Source: an unidentified eubacterium SCB49 (GTDB taxonomy: Bacteria; Bacteroidota; Bacteroidia; Flavobacteriales; Flavobacteriaceae). Taken from it: a stretch of 64,000 nt of DNA. Below the pieces are notes generated by a model. The model saw only the letters and a list, made by a program, of their open reading frames with translations. It made no database searches and was not told the DNA's origin. Below, in pieces: positions 54,539 to 63,786 of the stretch (position 1 is the first letter of the stretch; each line of letters begins with the position of its first letter). A program made the position numbers and the translations under genes. The DNA lies in the NCBI GenBank assembly GCA_000170815.1, contig ABCO01000001.1, forward strand, positions 124,001-188,000, in the 5' to 3' direction.

Positions 54539-55294
54539 ATGGAAGCAAAAGTAGCAGTAGTAACAGGAGCAACAGGAGGAATAGGTTTTGAAGTAGCAAA
54601 ACGATTAGGTAAAGACGGGTACACTGTAATTTTAAACGGTATCAATGACGAAGCAGGTGCTGAGAGATTAGCAGAGCTTACTGAAGATGGAATTACTGCA
54701 GAATACTACGGTTTTGATGTAACTGATGAAGCGCAAGTAACTTCAAACATTAAAGCAATTGGTGAAAAGTATGGAAGAATTGACGTGCTAGTAAACAATG
54801 CTGGTGGTTTAGGTGGAAGATCAAGATTTGAAGAAATGACCACTGAATTTTACAGAAATGTAATGGCATTAAACCTTGATTCTGTGTTTTTTGCATCAAG
54901 AGCAGCGATACCATTTCTTAAAAGTGGAGAGCATCCTTCAATCATAAACTACACATCTAATGCAGCATGGAATGCTGGAGGACCAGGTGCAGGTATTTAT
55001 GGAACATCTAAAGCAGGAGTTCATACAATTACAAGAGCTTTAGCAAAAGATCTTGCAGAATACGGAATTAGAGTAAATGCAGTATCTCCAGGTACTATTG
55101 ATACTCCTTTTCACGCTCAAATTAAATCAACTAAGCCAGAAGTTTTTGCTTCTTGGGCAAATAACATTATGCTTGGTAGATTAGGACAACCAGAAGATGT
55201 TGCGGGTGTAGTATCATTTTTAGCAAGTAAAGATGCTTCATTTATTACTGCCGAAACAATTCAAATTGGTGGTGGTCAAGCACTAGGGATTTAA
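54539..55294 (+). CDS. SDR family reductase, probable DEH reductase
   Basis: The 251-residue classical SDR has TGATGGIGFEVAK, NNAGGLGG and the catalytic IYGTSKAGVH, ending in an IQIGGGQALGI segment. In alginate loci the SDR next to kdgK and eda usually reduces DEH to 2-keto-3-deoxygluconate (KDG) with NAD(P)H. It lies 45 bp after the transporter gene and is followed by a terminator-like hairpin. The second SDR at 43611 could have an overlapping role. Cofactor choice cannot be told from the sequence. Confidence 0.82.
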   Translation: MEAKVAVVTGATGGIGFEVAKRLGKDGYTVILNGINDEAGAERLAELTEDGITAEYYGFDVTDEAQVTSNIKAIGEKYGRIDVLVNNAGGLGGRSRFEEMTTEFYRNVMALNLDSVFFASRAAIPFLKSGEHPSIINYTSNAAWNAGGPGAGIYGTSKAGVHTITRALAKDLAEYGIRVNAVSPGTIDTPFHAQIKSTKPEVFASWANNIMLGRLGQPEDVAGVVSFLASKDASFITAETIQIGGGQALGI

Positions 55295-55310
55295 TAAAAT
55301 CTTTGAAAAA

Positions 55311-55357
55311 GCTTCACGACATACTATTTCAATCTTTTTGAAATAGTAGCGTGAAGC
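55311..55357 (+). terminator. Long hairpin after the SDR gene
   Basis: GCTTCACG and TACTATTTCAA pair with TTGAAATAGTA and CGTGAAGC, making a stem of about 20 bp with a small bulge. The T run is poor, so it may be a weak terminator or an RNA-stability element between the SDR and kdgK. Confidence 0.6.
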
Positions 55358-55400
55358 TATTTCATTTAAAAAATTAATGTTTAGTAATAAAATTTAAGAA

Positions 55401-56423
55401 ATGAGTAAAGTTGTCACATTCGGCGAAATAATGTTAAGACTCTCAACAGAGCGTCACTTAAGATTTTCACAAGCAAAAACTTTTGCTGCAACCTATGGTG
55501 GTGGAGAATTTAACGTAGCAGTATCTTTGGCAAATTATGGTGTTCCTGTAGAGTTTATTACTAGGTTACCAGATAATGAAATTGGAGCTTGTGCTACTAA
55601 AGAGATGCGCAAGTTTAATCTAGAGTCTAAACACGTTGTTTACGGCGGAGATCGTTTAGGGATATATTATTTAGAAACAGGTGCTGGAACTCGAGGTAGT
55701 AAAGTCGTGTATGATAGATCTAACAGCTCTATGGCAACCATTGAAAAAGGTACAATAGACTGGGAAACTGTTTTAAAAGATGTAACCTGGTTTCATTGGA
55801 GCGGGATAACTCCTGCTATTTCAGCTTCTGCAGCAGAAGTCTGCCTAGAAGCAGTGCAAGCAGCCCATAAATTGGGGGTTACTATTTCTTCAGATTTAAA
55901 TTATAGATCAAAATTATGGCAGTATGGTAAAGAACCGAAAGAGGTAATGCCAGAACTGTTAAAGTACAGCAATATCATATTAGGCGATATTGATACTGCA
56001 TTATTTATGTTAGGAAAAGACAAGGTTGATCCTAATTATCAAAATGAAACATCATTACCAGTGCTTTACGATCAAATTTTTAATGTGTGTCCTAACTTAC
56101 AAACAGTTGCCACAACGTTAAGATATTCTGTAAGTGCATCACACCAACGTATTGGAGGTGTATTATATGATGGAAAAACAATATGTCATGCAGATATTAA
56201 AGAAGTTACTCCAGTTGTCGATAGAGTAGGAAGTGGAGATGCATTTATGGGTGGTTTAATTTACGGTCTTTTAAAAGATCGTAATAACAAACAAAGAGCT
56301 TTAAACATTGCTGTTGCAGCTTGTTGTTTAAAACATACTATCTCTGGTGATTATAACTTAATTACTCTTGACGAAATTGAAAAATTATTAAACGGAGATG
56401 CTTCAGGTAAGGTCTCAAGATAA
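55401..56423 (+). CDS. kdgK: 2-keto-3-deoxygluconate kinase (PfkB family)
   Basis: The 340-residue ribokinase-fold protein has the N-terminal GGGEFNVAVSLANYG substrate segment, and near the C-terminus DRVGSGDAFMGGL, whose Asp is the catalytic base and whose Gly-rich turn forms the anion hole. It phosphorylates KDG to KDPG. The next gene, starting 10 bases later, is the KDPG aldolase, so both steps are present. The GAGTRGSKVVYDRSNSSM region is typical of KDG kinases. Confidence 0.9.
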   Translation: MSKVVTFGEIMLRLSTERHLRFSQAKTFAATYGGGEFNVAVSLANYGVPVEFITRLPDNEIGACATKEMRKFNLESKHVVYGGDRLGIYYLETGAGTRGSKVVYDRSNSSMATIEKGTIDWETVLKDVTWFHWSGITPAISASAAEVCLEAVQAAHKLGVTISSDLNYRSKLWQYGKEPKEVMPELLKYSNIILGDIDTALFMLGKDKVDPNYQNETSLPVLYDQIFNVCPNLQTVATTLRYSVSASHQRIGGVLYDGKTICHADIKEVTPVVDRVGSGDAFMGGLIYGLLKDRNNKQRALNIAVAACCLKHTISGDYNLITLDEIEKLLNGDASGKVSR

Positions 56424-56433
56424 ATAAAGAAAA

Positions 56434-57102
56434 ATGGCGCAATACTCAAGAATTGAAGTAGCACAAACAATGGAAAAAACAGGCTTAGTGCCGTTATTTT
56501 TTCATCCAGATATTGAAACAAGTAAAAAAGTATTAAAAGCATGTTATGATGGTGGAGCTCGCTTAATGGAGTTCACTAGCAGAGGCGATTTTGCCTTCGA
56601 AGTGTTTGGTAAACTACAAAAATATGCAATGGAAGAACTGCCAGGAATGATCCTAGGTGTAGGTTCTGTTACAGATGCAGCTGCAGCTTCGTTATACATG
56701 CAACTAGGTGCAAACTTTATAGTAACTCCTGTTTTAAGAGAAGATATAGCCATAGTTTGTAACCGTAGAAAAGTATTGTGGTCACCAGGTTGTGGTACTC
56801 TAACCGAAATAGCTAAAGCTGAAGAGTTAGGCTGTGAGATTGTAAAACTCTTTCCAGGTGGTATCTATGGACCAGATTTTGTAAAAGCAATCAAAGGACC
56901 ATGCCAATGGACAAGCATCATGCCTACAGGAGGTGTTTCACCTACAAAAGAAAACTTAACGAGTTGGTTTGAAGCCGGCGTTACTTGTGTAGGAATGGGA
57001 TCTAAACTAATGGTAAAAGACGCTAATGGTAATTACGATTTAGCTAAGATTACAGCATTAACTAAAACTTCTTTAGAAACTATTTCAGCATTAAAAAAAT
57101 GA
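56434..57102 (+). CDS. eda: KDPG aldolase
   Basis: The 222-residue protein is a class I aldolase of the KDPG/KHG type. The catalytic Glu lies in LMEFTSRGDFA and the Schiff-base Lys in EIVKLFPGGIYGP. GVGSVTDAAAASLYMQLGA and MPTGGVSPT are the usual phosphate-binding loops. It splits KDPG into pyruvate and glyceraldehyde 3-phosphate, the last step of alginate catabolism here. Its stop overlaps the start of the LacI-like gene (ATGA). Confidence 0.92.
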   Translation: MAQYSRIEVAQTMEKTGLVPLFFHPDIETSKKVLKACYDGGARLMEFTSRGDFAFEVFGKLQKYAMEELPGMILGVGSVTDAAAASLYMQLGANFIVTPVLREDIAIVCNRRKVLWSPGCGTLTEIAKAEELGCEIVKLFPGGIYGPDFVKAIKGPCQWTSIMPTGGVSPTKENLTSWFEAGVTCVGMGSKLMVKDANGNYDLAKITALTKTSLETISALKK

Positions 57103-57623
57103 GTCCTCACAATTCATCAATAAACTTAAAAGAATTATCGTATCTAACGGGATTTTCTGTTTCTACAGTATCTAAGGCGTTAAACGACAAATTTGATATT
57201 AGTGAAAAAACAAAGCGATTTATTACCAGTGTAGCTGAAGATCACAACTATGTGCCAAACAGTTTTGCTGTTGGCCTTAGAAACAAAAAGAGCCGTACAA
57301 TCGCGGTTATTTTGCCACAGATAAATATTGAGTTTTATAGTAACCTCTTATTTCACTTTCAAAAAATAGCTGCCCGTAAAGGGTATCGTGTTGTTGTATT
57401 TCAATCTTTTGAAAAAGAAGAAAAAGAAATAGAATACTTAAAAAGTGTATGTGATGGAAGTATAGACGGGTCTATTGTTTTTACCAACAATAAAAATAAT
57501 TTGTATGCTGAAGATTATTCAATCCCAGTGGCTTCTATCTTAATTTCAAAAGAACATAACGAAGATGAACTAAATGAATATTGTTTTAAGATTTTTGAGA
57601 AATTACTAGTGCAAATAGGCTAG
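57099..57623 (+). CDS. Shortened LacI-family regulator
   Basis: The 174-residue protein has a complete LacI-type helix-turn-helix (INLKELSYLTGFSVSTVSKALND and hinge VPNSFAVGLRNKKSRTIAVILP) and the first part of the periplasmic-binding-like domain. It then ends at about half the family's usual 330 residues. The last segment (NEYCFKIFEKLLVQIG) resembles the C-terminal helix of full-length members, as if an internal piece were lost. It overlaps eda by four bases. It might still dimerise and bind DNA without sensing a ligand, or be decaying. Confidence 0.75.
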   Translation: MSPHNSSINLKELSYLTGFSVSTVSKALNDKFDISEKTKRFITSVAEDHNYVPNSFAVGLRNKKSRTIAVILPQINIEFYSNLLFHFQKIAARKGYRVVVFQSFEKEEKEIEYLKSVCDGSIDGSIVFTNNKNNLYAEDYSIPVASILISKEHNEDELNEYCFKIFEKLLVQIG

Positions 57624-57687
57624 TTTTGTTCTCTTAAATTTTAATAAACTATAACGGGCCTCCAAGCTGGTTATTCTATTAGTTTGT

Positions 57688-58527
57688 ATGTTGAAAAAGG
57701 CGATTTACTTCATGATTATTAGCGCTTTTGCATTTACATTTTTAAATGTGTTTGTAAAGCTATTAGATAGATTTGAGGTGCCTCAAATCATTTTTTTTAG
57801 ATCTATAGGTTCCTTGTTTTTCACAACAGGTTTTCTACTTCAAAATAAAATATCTCCATTAGGTAACCAAAGAAAACTACTTCTGGCTAGAGCTATAGCT
57901 GGATTACTCTCTATGGGACTGTTTTTTGCGGCACTTAAGCATCTGCAAATGGGCTCTGCGGTTTCTTTGCGGTATATTGCTCCTATATTTGCTATGTTTT
58001 TTGCCTTAATTTTTCTTAAAGAAAAAATTAAAAAAATTCAATGGCTCTTCATTTCTATTGCTTTCTTAGGCATCTTATTAATGAAAGGATTTGATGATGC
58101 TATGAGTCCGTTAGGCTTACTTTTAATTTTAAGTTCGGCCTTGTTTAGTGGTTTTGTTTTTATCCTTATCAGAAAAATAGGATCAGGCGATAACCCCGTT
58201 GTCGTTGTGCATTATTTTATGTTTATCGCAGCACTTATTAGTGGTATACTTTCTATTGCTTACTGGAAAACTCCAGTAGGTGTAGAGTGGTTCTATCTTA
58301 TTTGTCTTGGCTTTTTTGGCTATGCAGGGCAGTTGTTTATGACAAAAGCATTTCAGACTGAACAAATGAATACGATTGCTCCCTTTAAGTACTTAGAGGT
58401 GATCTTTACAATGTCTTTAGGTTTTATCTGGTTAGATGAAAAGTACACACTTATGAGCTTAATAGGTATTTTTCTTGTCTTATTAGGGCTTACCTTAAAT
58501 ACACTTCTAAAAAAAGGAACCAATTAG
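57688..58527 (+). CDS. EamA/DMT family transporter
   Basis: The 279-residue protein has about ten hydrophobic helices in two EamA-like halves: an N-terminal IISAFAFTFLNVFVKLLDRF and a second half ending in FTMSLGFIWLDEKYTL and then FLVLLGLTLNT. Members export or import amino acids, nucleotides or other metabolites, and the substrate cannot be predicted here. It lies 64 bp after the LacI-like gene. No special regulation is seen. Confidence 0.85.
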   Translation: MLKKAIYFMIISAFAFTFLNVFVKLLDRFEVPQIIFFRSIGSLFFTTGFLLQNKISPLGNQRKLLLARAIAGLLSMGLFFAALKHLQMGSAVSLRYIAPIFAMFFALIFLKEKIKKIQWLFISIAFLGILLMKGFDDAMSPLGLLLILSSALFSGFVFILIRKIGSGDNPVVVVHYFMFIAALISGILSIAYWKTPVGVEWFYLICLGFFGYAGQLFMTKAFQTEQMNTIAPFKYLEVIFTMSLGFIWLDEKYTLMSLIGIFLVLLGLTLNTLLKKGTN

Positions 58528-58591
58528 GTTTCTATCAAAATAACCTACGCTATTCAATTAATTAAAGCAAAGTGGTGTAGTTGGTCTATAC

Positions 58592-58650
58592 CCATAAAAA
58601 AAGCCCTCAGATTGCTTTGAAGGCTTTAACTTTGCGCCTCTACTAGTTGG
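58592..58650 (-). repeat. Decayed duplicate of the tRNA-Asn 3' end and terminator
   Basis: The segment CATAAAAAAAGCCCTCA, the following hairpin and a degraded piece of tRNA 3' end (GCGCCTCTA in place of GCTCCTCTT) copy 58831-58880 about 238 bases away. This is a remnant of a second tRNA-Asn or a repeat left by integration. Nothing else is seen in 58528-58871 beyond the terminator. Confidence 0.55.
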
Positions 58651-58831
58651 TATAACATATAGAATGCTAATTTTATGTGAGTTCATTTTTTAAGGGTTTA
58701 AGATTAGTATTTTAATATGCCTCCTCGAGAAATTAGATTGCAACCTTTTTTTAAGAATTGCTGTAATATGTAGTGACGTGAAGTGTTTTGTCTAAAAGAT
58801 AAGAATGCAAGTATAGCTTGGGTATAAGGCA

Positions 58832-58862
58832 TAAAAAAAGCCCTCACATTGCTGTGAAGGCT
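58832..58862 (-). terminator. Terminator after tRNA-Asn
   Basis: AAAGCCCTCACA pairs with TGTGAAGGCTTT and is followed on the minus strand by a T run. It begins 10 bases after the tRNA 3' end. Confidence 0.85.
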
Positions 58863-58871
58863 TTAATTTCG

Positions 58872-58945
58872 CTCCTCTTCTTGGGCTCGAACCAAGGACC
58901 CTCTGATTAACAGTCAGATGCTCTAACCAACTGAGCTAAAGAGGA
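58872..58945 (-). tRNA. tRNA-Asn (anticodon GTT)
   Basis: This is a 74-base cloverleaf with acceptor TCCTCTT/AAGAGGA, D arm GCTC/GAGC, anticodon arm TCTGA-CTGTTAA-TCAGA, and T arm with TTCGAGC. The discriminator is G and CCA is not encoded. Its promoter and terminator are both clear. Confidence 0.95.
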
Positions 58946-58986
58946 ATTTCATATAGAAAATTAAAGACTATTGCCTTTAGCGGATG

Positions 58987-59017
58987 CAAATATAATTCAA
59001 TTTTTAGATGATGCAAA
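58987..59017 (-). promoter_or_regulatory. tRNA-Asn promoter
   Basis: On the minus strand TTTG (59014-59017) is followed after exactly 19 bases by TATATTTG (58987-58994), a perfect promoter match about 40 bases before the tRNA. Confidence 0.85.
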
Positions 59018-59043
59018 AAAAATCTTCTTTTTTTTTAATTTTT

Positions 59044-60384
59044 TTATTTGAAGAGCGCTCTGTAGATATCATTTCCATTTGCAAACAGCACTAAGGCTAT
59101 TAAAATGAAGAATCCAACGATCTGAGCGTATTCTAAAAATTTGTCACCAGGCTTACGTCCAGTAATCATTTCGTATACTAAAAATAGTACATGCCCACCA
59201 TCTAGTGCTGGAATAGGCATTAAGTTAAGCACACCAAGCATAATAGATAAGATAGCAGTAATACCCCAAAAGTTTTCCCATACCCATGTGTCAGGAAATA
59301 TATCGTAAATGGCTTTAAATCCACCAACACCCTTATAAGCTCCGGTGCTTGGCGTAAATATTTTTTGAAGTTGACCCCAATACCAGCCCATTTTGTCTAC
59401 AAACATAGAAGAACCAACGCCGATACTTTCACTAAAGCTATAGTTTTTGCGAGTAATATCTAGAAATCCTTGCTCTGTATAAATAGACATTTTATTTGTT
59501 GGATAAATCCCTAATTTACCATCGTTATCTACCTTTAGTTCTATTTGCTTTTTTACATCTTCACGCAAAATAGTTGCAGTTACAGTTTGCCCTTTAAAGC
59601 CTTCATTAATTGCTCGTACGTCTTCACCAAACCTTACGGGTTGCCCATTTATAGCAATCACACGATCACCTTCTACTACATCTGCATCTTTGTTTAGAGA
59701 TGTCTCGTTAAACTCCCCAATGATATAAGGAAAGCGTAGCTCAAAAGTAGAGCGGTCTTCTGCATCAGTAAGTCTTCCTAAAAAATCTTGAGGTAATACA
59801 ATGGTTTTTTCTACACCATTACGCTCAACTACCACCTCATTTGCAAGTATGAAATTAGCACGAATGTCAGTGTATTTTTCATATTCCACTCCGTTCATAG
59901 AAATTACCTTGTCCCCAGATTGGAAACCAACTTCTTTCATTAAAGGGTTTGTAATCTCGTAGCCATCTTGCATTGTGTCGTTTGCAATAAAGGTTTCGCC
60001 ATAAAAGGCCATCATCCCTATGTAAATAAACCAAGCTATTAAAAAGTTTACCGTAACACCACCTAGCATAATAATTAAACGTTGCCATGCAGGTTTACTT
60101 CTAAACTCCCACTCTTTAGGCTCCTCTGCCATTGCATCAGTATCCATACTTTCGTCAATCATCCCAGAGATTTTTACATATCCTCCCAGTGGCAACCAAC
60201 CTATTCCGTAGATAGTTTCTCCTATTTTTTTCTGAAATAAAGAGAACTTGACATCAAAGAATAAAAAGAATTTTTCGACACGGGTTTTAAACAATTTCGC
60301 AGGGAAATAATGTCCAAACTCGTGCAACACGATTAGTAGTGATAAACTCAGTAAAAACTGACCAATTTTTATAGCAATTTCCAT
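59044..60384 (-). CDS. rseP: RseP-like site-2 membrane metalloprotease
   Basis: The 446-residue M50 protease has the first-helix zinc site LIVLHEFGHYFPAKLF (HExxH), a PDZ-containing periplasmic region (GDKVISMNGVEY; GDRVIAINGQPVR), and the C-terminal NLMPIPALDGGH with the third zinc ligand. These enzymes cut membrane-spanning segments, for instance of anti-sigma factors. Two PDZ domains fit RseP. It is a single gene next to tRNA-Asn, with no sigma-factor gene nearby. The target here is unknown. Confidence 0.9.
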   Translation of the reverse strand: MEIAIKIGQFLLSLSLLIVLHEFGHYFPAKLFKTRVEKFFLFFDVKFSLFQKKIGETIYGIGWLPLGGYVKISGMIDESMDTDAMAEEPKEWEFRSKPAWQRLIIMLGGVTVNFLIAWFIYIGMMAFYGETFIANDTMQDGYEITNPLMKEVGFQSGDKVISMNGVEYEKYTDIRANFILANEVVVERNGVEKTIVLPQDFLGRLTDAEDRSTFELRFPYIIGEFNETSLNKDADVVEGDRVIAINGQPVRFGEDVRAINEGFKGQTVTATILREDVKKQIELKVDNDGKLGIYPTNKMSIYTEQGFLDITRKNYSFSESIGVGSSMFVDKMGWYWGQLQKIFTPSTGAYKGVGGFKAIYDIFPDTWVWENFWGITAILSIMLGVLNLMPIPALDGGHVLFLVYEMITGRKPGDKFLEYAQIVGFFILIALVLFANGNDIYRALFK

Positions 60385-60538
60385 AAATGTGATTCCAATT
60401 TAAGATTGCAAAAGTAACCTTTTAACCGTTCCTAAAAAAATAGATGAAATAGCCGTTTTAAAAGGCATTGTATCTTTTTTAATTGTGGCGTGTTGGTTTC
60501 ATTTTTAGGCAGTATTTTTGCTGAAATATCATCTTGTT

Positions 60539-61219
60539 ATGCAATCATTCTTTTTAAAATATAAAACGCTTTGGATTGTTCTAGCCGTTTTATCTGTTGT
60601 AATTATATACTTAATTTATGGAGCTTTAAAGCCAGAAGAACCAAACCTTCCTGTGTACCAACCTAAAGGAACGGGGCTTAATACAGAACTTGTAGACAGC
60701 ACGATACAACACGTTAAGAAAAACCATACCATTGCAGATTTTAAGTTGACAAATCAAAACGGTAAAACAATCACACAAGAAGATTACAAAGACAAAATAT
60801 ATGTGGCAGATTTCTTCTTTACTACTTGCCAGACCATTTGCCCTATTATGACAGATCATATGGCGCAAATACAAGAAAAAATTAAAAACAACCCAGACGT
60901 TTTATTGTTGTCGCATACCGTGACACCAGAAATAGACACCGTAGCACAGCTTAAAAAATACGCTCTTGAAAAAGGAGTGGATGACTCAAAATGGAATCTT
61001 GTCACAGGTTCTAAAATAGAAATCTACGATCTTGCACGTAAATCTTATATGGTTGCAAAAGAAAACCCAGATGATCCTTATGGGTTAGTTCACACAGAAA
61101 ACTTTGCTCTTGTAGACAAAAAAAGAAGAGTGCGTGGTTTTTATGACGGTACATTGCCAGAAGATATTGATAGATTGCTTTTAGATATTGAGAAACTTCA
61201 GAAAGAATATAAGGACTAA
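60539..61219 (+). CDS. SCO1/SenC family thioredoxin-fold protein
   Basis: The start at 60539 gives an N-terminal membrane anchor (LWIVLAVLSVVIIYLIYGAL) and 226 residues; an upstream TTG at 60518 was rejected. The copper-binding and redox motif FFTTCQTICPIM (CxxxC) and the distal His in GLVHTENFALVD are present. SCO proteins help load copper into the CuA site of cytochrome c oxidase. No oxidase genes are in this window, so this job is inferred from the family alone. Confidence 0.88.
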   Translation: MQSFFLKYKTLWIVLAVLSVVIIYLIYGALKPEEPNLPVYQPKGTGLNTELVDSTIQHVKKNHTIADFKLTNQNGKTITQEDYKDKIYVADFFFTTCQTICPIMTDHMAQIQEKIKNNPDVLLLSHTVTPEIDTVAQLKKYALEKGVDDSKWNLVTGSKIEIYDLARKSYMVAKENPDDPYGLVHTENFALVDKKRRVRGFYDGTLPEDIDRLLLDIEKLQKEYKD

Positions 61220-61264
61220 TTGAGCGTTTGGACTAATCAGATTTAACTTTTTTATTAACCTTAG

Positions 61265-61345
61265 TTGTCGCCCTGAGCCTGTCGAAGGGCAATTTGTTAC
61301 GGTTTACTATTTTGTAAAATTTTTCTGCTTCGACAAGTTCTGCAA
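61265..61345. repeat. Dispersed extragenic palindrome
   Basis: CTGAGCCTGTCGAAG near 61273 and CTTCGACAAGTTCTG near 61330 are near-complements about 57 bases apart, related to the palindromes at 3541-4080. The rest of 61220-61520 has only a TATCTTTG -7 box at 61471-61478 for the next gene. Confidence 0.55.
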
Positions 61346-61520
61346 GACGGTTAATGATGTTTTTATTTTGAGTTAATTTCTAATGTCGTTAATATTTCCG
61401 AAGTGAAAACAAGTACAGCATCCTTAAGTCTATAATCTATTAGCGAAGCGGTCTTTTTCCTTAAAACCATTATCTTTGCACTTCAAAATATATTCTTAAC
61501 CCTTAAATAATAAGTATAGC

Positions 61521-62552
61521 ATGCAACTGTACAACAAATTAAGCGCGATAGAGAGAGCAACACTTTTAGAACAAGCGGGAGAAGACCGTTTAACGCTTTC
61601 TTTTTATCAATATGCCAAAATAGGCAATCCAGAACTTTTCAGAAACCATTTATTTGTAGCTTGGGATGCCCTAGAGGTGCTCGGTCGTATTTACGTCGCT
61701 CACGAAGGGATTAATGCCCAGCTTTCGCTACCAGCAAAACGATTTAACGAGTTTAAAGCTTTTTTAGATGGTATCTACTTTTTAGAAAATGTACGACTAA
61801 ATATTGCTGTTGAGCAAGATCTAAAATCGTTCTTAAAACTGAAAGTAAAAGTGCGCAACAAGATTGTGGCAGATGGGTTAAATGATGATACATTTGATGT
61901 ACGTAATAAAGGGGTTCATGTAGATGCTGCTTCGTTTAACGAGCTCATAGAAGATCCAAACACGGTGCTTGTAGATATGCGTAACCACTATGAGAGTGAG
62001 ATAGGACATTTTAAAAATGCCGTAACGCCAGATGTAGATACTTTTAGAGATTCGTTAGATATTATAGAGGCAGATTTAAAAGACCATAAAGAAGATAAAA
62101 AGCTCGTCATGTATTGTACAGGTGGAATACGATGCGAAAAAGCCAGTGCGTATTACAAACACAAAGGATTTAAAAATGTGTTTCAGCTAGAAGGCGGGAT
62201 TATAGAGTATACACGCCAAGTAGAAAGTGAAGGACTTGAAAACAAGTTTATAGGTAAAAACTTTGTTTTTGACCATCGCCGTAGTGAGCGAATTACAGAT
62301 GATGTGATTTCACAATGTCATCAATGCGGTGCGCCTTGCGATGACCATACTAACTGTGATAATGAAGCGTGTCACTTATTGTTTATACAATGTGAAGACT
62401 GTAAAAAAGCAATGGACAATTGTTGCTCTACAGAGTGTAAAGAGATAGTTGCGCTTCCTTATGAAGAGCAAAAAGCTTTACGTGCTGGAAAACACAACAG
62501 CAACAAGATATTTAAAAAGGGACGAAGCGAGAAGCTGAAGTTTAAGAAATAA
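61521..62552 (+). CDS. trhO: tRNA uridine(34) hydroxylase TrhO
   Basis: The 343-residue protein has an N-terminal acylphosphatase-like domain (GRIYVAHEGINAQLS) and a rhodanese domain with the active loop MYCTGGIRCEKASAY (catalytic Cys), followed by FQLEGGIIEY. The C-terminus carries a Cys-rich zinc-like region (CHQCGAPCDDHTNC, CEDCKKAMDNCC). TrhO (YceA) makes 5-hydroxyuridine at the wobble position of some tRNAs, using oxygen. A TATCTTTG promoter element lies upstream. It is the third RNA-related activity in the window, but no common regulation is seen. Confidence 0.9.
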   Translation: MQLYNKLSAIERATLLEQAGEDRLTLSFYQYAKIGNPELFRNHLFVAWDALEVLGRIYVAHEGINAQLSLPAKRFNEFKAFLDGIYFLENVRLNIAVEQDLKSFLKLKVKVRNKIVADGLNDDTFDVRNKGVHVDAASFNELIEDPNTVLVDMRNHYESEIGHFKNAVTPDVDTFRDSLDIIEADLKDHKEDKKLVMYCTGGIRCEKASAYYKHKGFKNVFQLEGGIIEYTRQVESEGLENKFIGKNFVFDHRRSERITDDVISQCHQCGAPCDDHTNCDNEACHLLFIQCEDCKKAMDNCCSTECKEIVALPYEEQKALRAGKHNSNKIFKKGRSEKLKFKK

Positions 62553-62596
62553 GATTACGTGTTTTTACGTAGTATTGATTGTTAAAAAGAGTTTAG

Positions 62597-63307
62597 GTTT
62601 ACTCACTAGAAGAAGAAACCCACGCAGCACACCAAGAAACAAAGCAGGGTTTTATTAGTTATGAAAAGTTAACAAAAAATATAGGTGAGAGTGCAATTTT
62701 TAAAAGTAATCAAGACTATTTTGATCGAAATCTAGATTTTAGTGAAGAAGGAAGAAGTGTAGAATTTATAAATGCTTATGTTGATACAAACACAATACAC
62801 TTAATAGAAACCGAAACTACTAATTATTATACCTTAAAGCTTATTAATAATAATCCAAATGATTTAGCGAATACTTTCTATAATTTTGTGTTTGAACAAA
62901 ACATTATTACTGGAGAGGTGACTTCAAGTATTTTACAGTTTAATCCAGAGTTAAGTTGGTTATTTGATAAATCTCAAAGTTTTAAAGGGGCTATTAAAAG
63001 TTATAGTAACACTTTAATTACTTTGGAAGATTTATTTAATGGTCTAGATATCAACGATAGGTCTCTTGTACCGCAGTGCGCTTTTGCTAATGTGGGTTGG
63101 CAATGTGTAAACGGTCATAGTGGTCCAGATGTTCTTGATAGTAATGGTGATCCTTGCGGTGGTAACTGGTATATTGATATTAATACTGCACCTGTAAATG
63201 GTGGTTCTTCTACGATTATTCAACCAATTAAAAATAGGCCAGATTGGGAAGATGTAGAAGAGGTGTTAAAAGGAGATAGACCTATTTCAGATTTAGGGTG
63301 TAATTAA
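62597..63307 (+). pseudogene. 5'-truncated hypothetical secreted protein
   Basis: The frame is open from just after a TAG at 62594 to 63307, about 236 codons, but has no ATG in its early part; the first GTG is at 62888. The sequence starts mid-protein (YSLEEETHAAHQETKQGF) and runs into a Gly/Asn/Pro-rich C-terminal part with CAFANVGWQC and CGGNWYIDIN. It looks like a gene that has lost its start and signal peptide. The family is not recognised. Alternatively, the start is far downstream at 62888 (139 residues). Confidence 0.5.
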
Positions 63308-63319
63308 ACAATATAAATT

Positions 63320-63760
63320 ATGTTTAAGACTCTAATTAATCTATTAATGTTAGCTTTAAAAGTTTTTTTAGCTAAAAGTATATTTGATGTAACTTTTCAA
63401 TGGATATTTTATACTATTGAGGTTCGAGAACATATTTGGGGTAAATTTGGAAATTCATTTGGTTTTGTTATACTTGATTTTGTTTTACACTTTTGGTTTT
63501 ATTTTTTAGTATGCATTATCGCATATTTAATATTATTCAATTTTAAAAGAATTAAATTTTGGTTCTTATATATCCTTGGATGTATAATGATAATAATAGT
63601 TTGTCTTGAATATCAGAATTATGAATTTCCTTTGAAGAACTATTATTTTCCTTCTAGACAGGTTTTTAATTACTCATTGATTCAAGAAATAATAGTATAT
63701 ATTTCAACATTAACAGTAATGTTTTATTTATTAAAACGGAATATATTAAAAAAAAAATAG
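63320..63760 (+). CDS. Small membrane protein, unknown
   Basis: The 146-residue protein begins MFKTLINLLMLALKVFLAKS and has about four hydrophobic helices (FVILDFVLHFWFYFLVCIIA and FWFLYILGCIMIIIV among them), ending in Lys-rich residues. It starts 12 bases after the truncated gene. It is very AT-rich, more so than the housekeeping genes nearby. No family is recognised, and no function is suggested. Confidence 0.6.
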   Translation: MFKTLINLLMLALKVFLAKSIFDVTFQWIFYTIEVREHIWGKFGNSFGFVILDFVLHFWFYFLVCIIAYLILFNFKRIKFWFLYILGCIMIIIVCLEYQNYEFPLKNYYFPSRQVFNYSLIQEIIVYISTLTVMFYLLKRNILKKK

Positions 63761-63786
63761 ATTAATAAAGCAGTAATTTATTCTGT

